Below, piece by piece: positions 55,151-64,000 of a DNA stretch of 64,000 bases. The notes under the pieces were generated by a model. The model did no database searches. It was not told where the DNA came from and was given only the letters and a program-made list of their open reading frames with translations. Source of the stretch: Trichobilharzia regenti (lineage: Eukaryota; Platyhelminthes; Trematoda; Strigeidida; Schistosomatidae); contig OX235262.1 in NCBI GenBank assembly GCA_944472135.2, forward strand, positions 38,863,804 to 38,927,803, read 5' to 3'. Position 1 is the first letter of the stretch. Each line of letters starts with the position of its first letter. The translations under genes were made by a program, and so were the position numbers.

Positions 55151-55984
55151 TTATCCCATCCACCAAATTACACTAAATAATTCTGTTTATTCTATTTGTT
55201 TAAGCTCTAGTTGTGTTTCGATACCAGGATAAATCATTACAGTCAAAATATCTTAAATAGTCCCTTTTCCAAATCTTTTTTGACAACATTTTTTGGGATA
55301 TATTAAGATATTTAAATGATCATATTTATTTGCTTATAGTATAATTAGCCAGCAACCCAAGCTAACCTATATCCTTGACCTTAACTTAATAATTCACTGT
55401 TGTTTTACTACACTAAATATCTCATTTCATTGAACAAGAGAATTCTTTATTGGCACGTTTGTCACTGGAATAAATGATCATTTAAACAGGGTGTGTGAAA
55501 TAAATTGTCTTCTTTTTTATCAAACTAACAAGATTTCTTTCATTTATATCACGTTTATATTTCTTTGAAAAAGTAATTTAAGGTTGTTTCAGTTTAACTG
55601 GTGATAGATGAAAACAGATTTAAAACGACTATCATCCATTAACGATTCTATTAGACACATCAACTAATATTTATTTATCAGATCCTGTGAACCCTTTAGC
55701 AAGGCGAATGTGTAATATGAGAAGTGAGAACTAGTTACGTTGTAATATATTGAGGTTATTTTTCAATACACAAAAATATGATAATGGGTAGACTACAATT
55801 AAAGGCTTTACGATATATTGTACAGCCTATACGGGCATATACAAAAAGGTATCATCTCAAATATAAAATTATGTTTATAAATAGCTAATATTTTAGAGGA
55901 GAATGGTTACATAAACAAATAATGGAGAGAAAAGGAAGGAGAGAAAGAAGTTTCCTACATCTGTATTCTAGGAACATCTGATCC
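55151..55984. other. no gene seen
   Basis: May include the 5' UTR of the PLE at 55985; no boundary visible. Confidence 0.35.
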
Positions 55985-58139
55985 ATTCTGAACAACAGGA
56001 GAACTTGCAAACCAGTTTCAGAAATCTTGATGAAGCAGTAAAAATCAAACTTATTCAGTTAACTCACAACGAACCTAGTTCGTGTCAGTATTCCATCCCG
56101 AGTTGCTGTTTAGTTGTTGTTGTTGTTGTTGTTAAAAAAAAACTGATAAATGATGAGAGACTGATAATCACAAAGCCGGATAAAAGATCAGGAGTAGTCC
56201 TCTTTGATAAAAGTGACTATATTAAAAAAAGATGAATGATATATTGAAGGACACACAGAAGTTTCAAAAACTTGAGGAAAAGAAAAATATCCATAACAAA
56301 ATGGAGAATGGATTAACCAACGTTTGAATAAACTAAGAAACGAGCAGATATTTTCTGAAAGTTTATATGAAGAAATCAGACCAACAGGCAAGTATACGCC
56401 AAGATTGTATGGCCTACCTAAATTGCATAAACCAGGGGTACCGTTAAGACCAATACTTGATATGCAAAATTCGCCCTACCATGCTCTAGCTAGATGGTTA
56501 GTAAATATTCTCAAACCTTCGCATGATAAGATAGTGAAATATAGCGTCAAAGATGTATTTGTATTCGGAGACAAAATAGAAGATATTAATATCAAGAAGA
56601 AAACCATTATATCTCCGAACATAAAATCGTTATTCACAAATGTGCCTTTCATATAAACGGTTAACTGCTTATGTGAAGAAGTGAATAACCAGTTGATGAT
56701 CATTGTTATCCGTACTGAAGTCTTAACAGAATCGTTATTAAGATGTACCGTGAATGTAAAGTTTAATTTTGACGGCACGCTTTACAGGTGTGTAAACGGG
56801 GTGGCGATAAGCTCCCCGTTGGGTCCCATTCTGGCTGATTTCTCTCTAAGTAAGCTAGAAAATGGACCTCTGAACAACCTTATCACTAAGCTCTCATTTT
56901 ATTACCGATATATGGATGACACCTTCATCCTTTGTGATATTGATTCGAATAGAAGTACAATAATTACTGAATACAATGAAGTACATTTGGCCATGAAATT
57001 CACATGCGACGAAGAATTCCAAGACAGAATTGCCTTCCTGGATGTCCTACTTACAAGAAAATCAGGTGGTAGCATCAAAAGAAATTTGCATTGAAAAAGT
57101 ATATGGACAGGACAATATACACATTTTCACAGCTTCGTTCATATCAAGTGCAAAAGAAATTTAGTGAAGACGCTCACCCACAGAGTTAGAGCTATATGCT
57201 CAGAAGAAGTAATTGAAGATGAATTAAGCATTGTATATGATACTTTGATCGAAAATAGCTATCCCAACAAATTTATCAAGAAACACATGACAAAGAAAGC
57301 TGAAAAAGAATACCCACTATCTGTAAAGAAGAAGCCTCTTTATATACGACTACAATTCAAGGACGATATACTAAGTGAGATATTTACGGGGAGATTAAGA
57401 ACATCAGTTTAAAGAACTTTTAATCCTAGTGATATACAGGTCTTATTCTCTACACGACGGATGGTTCTACCTCGACTGAAAGATGAAGTATCTAGACTAG
57501 CCACTTCCAATTGTATCTACCAATTCAACTGCGCTTGTGGAGCGAGTTATATTGGCCTTTGCTCTAGGAACTTGATTTTTCGTGCTCGAGAACTGCCCCC
57601 ACTATGGCTAAGTAAAGGTGTAGTTAAAACCGTTAACAGTTCGATATCAGACCATCTGGTGCAAACCAACCACAAAGGCAGCTAGCATTGAAGAATCCAT
57701 CTCTATATTCTACCGGGTGCCTAATAACTTGCCAAAAATCATCGAATCACTGCATGTCCCAAACAGCGAAGGCTATTGCAATTCACCTCAAACAACCAGT
57801 GCTCTGTGTTCAAAAGAAGCAAGTCCAGCCCCTTCTACTGCCGTGGCCGGCCTTCAGTAGAGACTATAAATTCATGAATTTGTAATATTATCTTTCCTAA
57901 TTTTTTCTGACATTCAGCTTATTTTATGTTGATGCTACTAAGCTATAATCTATCAATATTATTGATTCGATGTTATTTAAACATTAAAGTTGGGCATAAA
58001 ACTATTTTATTCATTCACTATAATGCATATATAACTGTAGAGCCTGATGATGAAAGGGTTATAGAAAAGAGTACTCTTTGTTCAGTATCCATCCTTCTGA
58101 AAAATCCTAATAATCTTTTTAACTTTATTATTTCTTCTC
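55985..58139 (+). mobile_element. Penelope-like element, least decayed copy
   Basis: Plus strand, with N-terminal domain, RT, GIY-YIG and 3' UTR in order. The 3' end is fixed at about 58139 by the matching truncated copy at 52283-52765. The 5' boundary is not defined; I place it just before the first recognisable codons. A (GTT)7 microsatellite at 56113-56133 lies inside the N-terminal coding part. Confidence 0.83.
56005..57885 (+). pseudogene. PLE reverse transcriptase-GIY-YIG polyprotein with few lesions
   Basis: Frame 1: KLINDERLIITKPDKRSGVVLFDKSDYIKK (56137-56235). Then one frame from 56324 to 57685 with stops only at 56654, 57092 and 57410: PRLYGLPKLHKPGVPLRPI, SPYHALARWLVNILKP, SPNIKSLFTNVPF (motif A, D replaced by N in the LD/FDVxSLF position), GVAISSPLGPILADFSLSKLE (motif B), YYRYMDDTFILCDID (motif C, YMDD), RIAFLDVLLTRKSGG, then GIY-YIG CIYQFNCACGASYIGLCSRNL, LPPLWLSKGVVKTVNSSISDHL. 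After 57685 the frame changes twice (RVPNNLPKII, then AIAIHLKQPVLCVQKKQVQP). It would copy and insert the element; this copy is close to intact but dead. Confidence 0.85.
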
Positions 58140-59392
58140 CTTTCTTACTGTTAGATTTCTACTGTTTATAGCACTGATCTTAACCTGACTCTCTTTAAAT
58201 TGTAGTTGAGTTCTACTCAATCGTGTCAATTATGTTTAGTCACTCAATTTAATCATTTTACATTAATTTCTACTTGATTAAGCTTATTCTGTAGCGTCTA
58301 ATTTTTGTTGGGAAACTAAATTTTCAATGGCATAACATTGGAAACACTTCATTTCGTTGCCATGGAAATTTACTGTTTATATATGATTGACCAGCTTGAG
58401 AATGATATGTGTGAAAAGAGCAATTCTTCGTTGAAATCCTCTTGTGTTACAAGAAAAAAATTCATGAAACTACTTGATCCCCTATTCAAGAGAGTTTTTC
58501 TTCTGCACAAAAGTGGACAAGACAAACATATCTCCCCAATAGGAAGGCAATAACTATGAATTCATGAATGACTGTAGAGTACTGACAGCTGTCTCACCTG
58601 TTTTTTTTCAAGACTTGAATATGCAACATCAGTGGAGTAACAGTAAAGCAGAAGAATTTAAGGGTTAGTGATACAAGTGAGATTTACACAGATAAAATGA
58701 TTCTTTTGAAAGTTTCATCATTTCTTCAAACATATAATGTATGAAATCTATATTGTTGACTGACTCACTATGTCTGGCACTATAAGATGACATAAAAAGT
58801 TGTCACGAATGATTCTGAATATAGCAGTGTGATTCTGAATTACTTTTATTCATCCATAGAGTTTTCATCTACTGTTTCGTTTTTGATGCGCTAGTATTAA
58901 GATCTTTTTGAGGATTTAATTAGCAGAACTGCACATTTAGTTAAAGGGAACAATTGTTTTTAATGAATATATTTGTACATCTTAAATTATTTCATGCCAT
59001 TTTAATTCATGTTCTCATTGACCATGCACATTCAAAACTGACTATTGTTCCATTCCATTTTATACTTGTTCCACAATGCATTTCTGATTTGATTCATATT
59101 TGACTTTACTGGCTATTGTATGCTTTAATTTATGGATTTTTAATTGTAATCCCTGATGAAGAATTTGTTGAAAACAGTTGTTCGCTTTAACTATTTTGTT
59201 CTGAATAAATTATGGGAATATTTAAGTTACACAATTAGCAGTTGAAAAACTTCTTTCCCGTAGTTAGTTTGAAACAAATGAATCCGTAAATGTCGATACA
59301 AATTGTCAACTGATTACTCTACAAATATTTTTTTATTTACACAGTTTTTATAAGGTTAAATACAAACAAACACATCCACATTATTATTAGAC
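58140..59392. other. no firm gene
   Basis: Contains the doubtful frame at 58338; otherwise AT-rich. Confidence 0.35.
58338..58553 (+). other. 71-codon open frame just downstream of the PLE, doubtful
   Basis: METLHFVAMEIYCLYMIDQL ... RKKFMKLLDPLFKRVFLLHK. Its composition is somewhat coding-like, but there is no good acceptor, no known motif and no partner exon. Possibly a decayed fragment of an element or a chance frame. Confidence 0.15.
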
Positions 59393-59560
59393 GGTTGGAG
59401 GCGATCGGCAGGAAGTCTTCGTCATGGATTTTATGCTATTTGGCACTGACCAGTCAGGAAGGCGCGTCCGTAATCTCGAAAAAACTCGTGTACCTTTTGA
59501 GACTCAAACCCATGTTACCCATTGCCGCTACGTAGCATTGTAAGGATGAAGAGACTAATG
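59393..59560 (-). mobile_element. tRNA-Cys-headed SINE copy
   Basis: On plus: GACGGTTGGAGGCGATCGGCAG, TTTGGCACTGACCAGTCAGG, CTCGTGTACCTTTTGAGACTCAAACCCATG (box B complement), CCCATTGCCGC. Minus orientation, diverged. Confidence 0.68.
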
Positions 59561-59779
59561 AGGCTCGAAGAATGTTAGTCGGGAAAAACTCATTGTAAGC
59601 ACATAAATTCGGTAAAACATATATCCAATGCTTTATTTGCATATTATTCACAAATTGGTTAAGTGCCACCACATTCTATAGCTTGATAGACTATGCACAA
59701 TGTTTTTAACTATTTCTTACACGTCTGTTCTTCGACTGCTTTTTCCAGGGTCCAGAACATACCGTTGCCTTTTAAAATT

Positions 59780-61140
59780 TGTTTTGCTGATGTACTACTT
59801 ATCCTTGATTATAAGTAACATTCACTACACTATCACTGTCTTCATTTTCCGCTGCAAATTTTACACTAGCATAGTAAAGATTATGTTCTTGTAGTATTAT
59901 GTCAGCTTCTACCTTACCTCTACACACTATGAATATGTCAGTCGTATACAACAGACGTATGTCAACTTTAACTATGCAGTCCTTCAAAGCAGTAACCTCC
60001 AAACTGGCCAGAAACATCTCCAAACGGGAGACCTACAAGGCTTTCCATCGCTACACCTTCGTCACCGAACGCAAACTGTACCTGTCTGGTACATATATAC
60101 AGTAACTGCCTCAAGTAGTGCTAAGGTATAAGTCACTTATTTGTTGTATCATGAATAAAGTTTGTAGCATCCAATGAAACAGTGCCCTTAACATCTACAT
60201 TCGGCTCAGTGATTTTTGGGGTGAAGTGAAAGGAATTAGACACTAATTGTCTTGAAAACTGCTTAATTAGAGGATCCAGGTCCTAATTTTGATAAAGAGG
60301 ATTTACCATTGACGGCACTGTTCTAGGCGGGTTTTCTGCTTTGTTTATTTTCACCATTACACGATATCCAGTTAACTTTACACTACTGAAGGTCTCATTA
60401 TCGACGTGTTTATCTTTCAACGACTTTCTTAGTTGCTAAACTACCTCTTTTACTGTTGCTTGGGTGCGATCTTTGACCTTAAGACCAACCTGGAACTTAG
60501 TCCTATCTGACAGCGTTGCCTTCATTTTATTCAAGTAGTGATTTCTGTCCATAATAAACAGACATTACTCTATATCAGGATGCAGAGTCAAGACATATTT
60601 GCTAGTTATAAGCTGTAACTACGATTATAGTGTTTCTTTGATATACTAGCTATCTGATTAGTTAATACAAACCTATATTGGTGTGAAATATCCACCATTT
60701 TCGACTTTAACCACCAAAACATGTTGCTTGAAGAAGCCTTTGACCTTTTCAACTGACCAAACAGATTTATGAGTTGAATATCTACATTAGTCCGATATAC
60801 ATAACGCAGTTGCGAACAAAATCTGAAACCCAACAATAATATCGCCATATTTAGTTTCTCTAATGTGAAATTAGGTGAACTAAATACGTGTAAATATGGT
60901 TTACGTGGGAAAATACCACTCATATCAGTACGAAGGAAAGATTTGTGCAAAGTTGTACGCTGCTTAGCCCGTAATGTAACCAACTGTGAAGTTTCATAGA
61001 GCGTAATAAATGTAGATCATTTTTTAGATATACCACATTATTGGCAAGTATGTGTTTAGCGGCCAAGATAAACTTTAAAAGCCAGTAAGTACCGATGGAA
61101 TGTGACCGCATCAGTGACCTCGGAACGCTAGCCAAACAAG
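59780..61140 (-). pseudogene. Penelope-like element relic
   Basis: Minus strand in order: LPEKLNMAILL-type N-terminus with GFRFCSQLRYVYRTNVDIQL and LINLFGQLKRSKASSSNMFW (60840-60700), which fit the conserved PLE N-terminal domain; ATLSDRTKFQVGLKVKDRTQ (about 60530-60470); VNPLYQN; then GDEGVAM and, in another frame, FLASLEVTALKDCIVKVDIRLLYTTDIFIVC (motif B-C region, with the YxDD box reading YTTD) at 60015-59925; AAENEDSDSV. Motif A and the GIY-YIG domain are not found. Heavily deleted, with catalytic Asp lost. Confidence 0.72.
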
Positions 61141-61717
61141 GTATGGAAATCTGGCAAATAATGTCGTAATCAGGATATTAAACGAGATATCTAATAATTT
61201 TCAAGTGAAGTTTGTGAAATATTAAGTCAGGGTTTAGGCTAAGGACATGTTAGGGTTAAGTGAACCTAATAAGCCAGGTGGTAGGGTTGTTTTGAGTTAA
61301 TTAAGCTATATTTTCACCTCAGGGATAGGTTAATTAAAGATTAGGCTTATTGTCAGGGCTAGGAGACCTAGATAATTACAATTATACAGTGTGGTTGAAT
61401 TACTCTGTTGATATTCTGATCCAAAATTGAGAGTTGATTTTGTCACGCGTCAGACAAATGTATCCTGTGTAACAGTTTCATGCCTCTTAATTCATCATGT
61501 TTATCATTAATATATGTATTTTATATGTAAATATTGCCTTTGTCATATGACAGGTGCGTTCTATGTCATTCGTCTGTTCGTATTCGCTGGTGCTTGAAGT
61601 TTAACTTTAATCTTTTAGCCTTAAAATGTTTTATAAATAACAATGTTTGTAAAGTACTCAGATGACAAGTTCTACCAAAATCTATAAATTCATTAAATAA
61701 TGCTTACTTTCACACTT
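61141..61717. other. no gene seen
   Basis: Short local repetition of TTAGG-containing words (GGTTTAGGCTAAGGACATG, TTAGGGTTAAG, GATTAGGCTTA) at 61205-61360, not a true array. Confidence 0.35.
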
Positions 61718-61915
61718 GTTTTTTTATTCCTTCAGGTTCCAAGTGGAACATAGGTCTTCAAGCTAGAGCTCTGATGTTTAGATAACAGTGATGTTATTTT
61801 TACTCGGTGAGGTTACTAGCCACCTGCCTCACCTTTCCACTTTACTAGTCGTATTGCCGGCTTAACAAGTACGTCGACCAGTATTCTACCATTGCACCAC
61901 CGACACCCACATTAT
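61718..61915 (-). mobile_element. tRNA-Gly-headed SINE, tail type I, decayed
   Basis: On plus: TTTTATTCCTTCAGGTTCCAAGTGGAACATAGGTCTTCAAGC (RTE-like terminus), GTGAGGTTACTAGCCACC, TTTACTAGTCGTATTGCCGGC and CCATTGCACCACCGACACC. Part of the head is deleted. Confidence 0.7.
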
Positions 61916-62796
61916 AGTTGTTGCCTCTTTTATAACTACCAATATATGACTGGTTTTACGAATTCTTATCTACATATAATTACGTTCATACGGCTCTTGA
62001 AAATAATTCGCCCCGAAAAAAGATTTGCTTTCCTGTTACATGGTTTTTTTCTAACTAACTAACAAGAGGAGTTTTGGATTCACTATTTTGTTTCCTCTAT
62101 CTGACTCTTCAATTTATCAATTTAAACCAACAGAGAAGTTTTCTGCTAGTATGACAATCATTCCCATGTGATGGCTGATACCCCCATATATAATTTATAA
62201 TTTTAAGTTATGCATGAACATAGAAACGTTTTGAACAAATGTCTACAGTTCACTGATTTAAATCCTGTCAAAATGTAAATTTTTTGTTTCACTTTCCGTC
62301 ATTCCATTTACTATAGAATATTTGCAAGGCAAACATCATATAAATACTTTTCCTAATTATCATAACCAGTTTAATCTACTTTTTTCCTCTGAATTCATTT
62401 CCACAGACCAGTGAACATTTCATCTACGTATTCAAGATGTCTAGACAAAGTACATTTCATTTCCTGTGGTGAATTTATACCTATTAAACACTGCAGTACA
62501 AAGTCTTTTTCCATGTCAGTGTACAAGAGGTTAAAAATATTGACTCACTAAGAGGTAATCAGTTGATATGCTCTCCCTGAGATTAGAATAATACTGAATA
62601 GCGTAATAAAATGGAGAGGATGACCGTTAGACATGTAGTCAGACAATTCAAAGAATGCTGCAGGGCTGAGAAAATTACGGATAAAATAGTTAGGCTACTT
62701 ACGAGTAGTCAGTAGTTCATAAGTAGAATATTTTCTGCTGATTTGCAATTAATTTAACTATTGCGTAATATGCCATTAAATTCAAAAGGAAAAATA
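61916..62796. other. no gene seen
   Basis: Nothing recognised. Confidence 0.4.
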
Positions 62797-64000
62797 CAGT
62801 TTTTGTTCAGCGAAGGAATATTTCTTTTCAACGAATTCATTTTCAAGTTAACTGTAGAGTCGTATTTATATTACTGAAAAAGTCATTAAGTGGCATTAAA
62901 AATTCCTCAGTCCATATTGTACATATGATAAAAATAAAGATAATTAAAATGATGCATTAGCGGGGTAGAGTTGAAGTGGATGGATTACAAAATTTTTACA
63001 AATCAATAAATGGGTGAATCGGTGTTTAAATTTCAAAACTGTAGGTCAGGTGTTGTCTGAAAATAAGAAGTAAGATTATAATAACAATAAAGACGGAGAT
63101 AATGAAGTGAAGTGGAATGAATTCAAGTGGTAAAATAGCAAAAAATAAAAGAACCTAACTATGACCAAGATAGAGAAGGGGTTTTGATAGAATGTTTCTG
63201 AATACATAATTTAAGTTTCGTCCATGCATAGCTAGAACTTTGGCTATGCATAAGTGGAGTAAACGTTAGCTTTCGAAGTGGTTGGATTCGGTCCAGTAAA
63301 TAACTTTGAAGAATAAATCACGTGTGGTGGACTGAATGAGCTGATTCCAGAAGATGTTCATAGATTGAGAAATTTGGCGTCCTCTGCTCACTTTTGATTA
63401 CGCAAATGGGTAGTGTTCAGCTATGCATTTACAAGGATTACACTTACGACATTCAATGCAATCAGCTCCATACGATCATGTGAATAAGTATGTGCACATA
63501 GAGGTGGACATAAACCATATTTTGTCCTTGACACATTATCATATCATCTCTCCTATGTAACATCATATCTAAGAAGTGAAGTGCGGAATTTAGCTCTTCT
63601 TCGAAAGTGAAAGGCATCGACGGGTGAAGCCAAGAAGTTTGGCAGTTGAACAACTGTTGTTACAAATAATGAAGGCTTTGTCAATATATCGCTTATACAT
63701 GTACAAACTCGAGATTATTTCGTCCAGCTGACCACCCTCGAAGCTCGCCATGAAGGCATCCACTAGAATAGGTCCTAATGAAGACCCCATTGGGACTCCA
63801 TCTCTTTTTCATGATAAATGACGTTGTTAAATCTAAACTGCATATTGAGCGTGTATCTTAGTAAAAGCTGCTTCAGATAGTTAGCCAGAACTTCAATATG
63901 TATTCATCCTAGGTCAATTTAACCACATAAATAACAAATAATTTCTACTAATGGCACATTTGTAAATAACAAGCAAATGCTTAATGAGATCATAGCTTAC
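62797..64000 (-). mobile_element. Penelope-like element, minus copy, running off the window
   Basis: The 3' flank at 62797-63080 matches the flanks of the element at 39945 and keeps the ~113-bp block missing from one of its arms. Seen on the coding strand, the flank is inverted, as at the 3' side of the 40-kb copy. Coding remnants continue to the window end, cut within RT. Confidence 0.8.
63390..64000 (-). pseudogene. PLE RT and GIY-YIG remnants (incomplete at window edge)
   Basis: Minus: GSSLGPILVDAFMASFEGGQLDEIISSLYMYKRYIDKAFIICNNSCSTAKLL (63790-63635; motif C reads YIDK, so the second catalytic Asp is lost), FTFEEELNSALHFLDMMLHRRDDM (63605-63535), then MCTYLFTWSYGADCIECRKC (63500-63440), a damaged GIY-YIG start. 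Confidence 0.78.

Noticed and set aside
61205..61360. TTAGGG-like words suggesting interstitial telomere sequence
   Set aside because: Irregular and not tandem; likely chance.

Overview
The window looks like nuclear DNA of a schistosomatid blood fluke (Schistosoma or a close relative; species not resolved). Supporting signs are the AT-rich base composition, Sm-alpha-like repeats with hammerhead-ribozyme cores, RTE/SR2-like and CR1/jockey-like LINE relics, several Penelope-like element (PLE) lineages, and many tRNA-derived SINEs. There are no bacterial operons, rRNA genes, CRISPR arrays or convincing functional tRNA genes. Nearly everything is repeats in different states of decay.

The main host gene is on the minus strand. 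It encodes a two-pass channel auxiliary subunit resembling the BK (Slo1) potassium-channel beta family (KCNMB), more distantly TipE. It is split into a 5' coding exon at 37653-37025 (His-rich N-terminus, first membrane span, first half of the Cys-rich extracellular loop) and a 3' exon at 3425-3150 (second half of the loop, second span, stop). Both splice sites are clean and phase 0. The intron between them is about 33.6 kb and holds most of the repeats. Exon 1 has an apparent 1-nt frameshift between its ATG and the long open frame. Two weaker candidate coding regions lie on the plus strand: 20796-21365 (inside the intron, exon-like but broken) and 50958-51074 (one exon-like block with a good acceptor).

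Layout: 0.6-1.2 kb, degenerate ~186-bp tandem repeat; 2.1 kb, tRNA-Cys SINE; 3.15-3.43 kb, channel exon 2; 4.6-5.5 kb, large foldback; 7.1-8.3 kb, RTE relic (-); 11.4-14.2 kb, CR1/jockey-like LINE (+) interrupted at 13.09-13.36 kb by a tRNA-Thr-headed SINE carrying a consensus hammerhead core and flanked by a 12-bp target duplication; 14.5-24 kb, SINEs, an Sm-alpha copy, a PLE-derived palindrome at 20.6 kb and the candidate exons at 21 kb; 25.8-27.5 kb, a PLE (-) with 13-bp target duplication and inverted ends; 30-36.9 kb, SINEs, two RTE 3' ends and an unclassified dispersed repeat; 37.0-37.65 kb, channel exon 1; 38.3-41.9 kb, SINE, PLE scraps and a PLE (+) with inverted flanks; 42.4-44.5 kb, RTE relics (-); 46.9-50.7 kb, SINEs; 51.7-53.6 kb, RTE relic (+) split by a 5'-truncated PLE fragment flanked by 191-bp identical direct repeats; 56-58.1 kb, the least decayed PLE (+); 59.8-61.1 kb and 62.8-64 kb, two more PLE relics (-), the last running off the window.

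The repeats form a connected system. The tRNA-Gly SINE tail matches the RTE 3' end, suggesting RTE machinery mobilised it. The tRNA-Thr SINE carries inverted arms built from hammerhead sequence. PLE copies repeatedly show an inverted copy of the 3' end at the 5' end, and some survive only as palindromes with no coding part.
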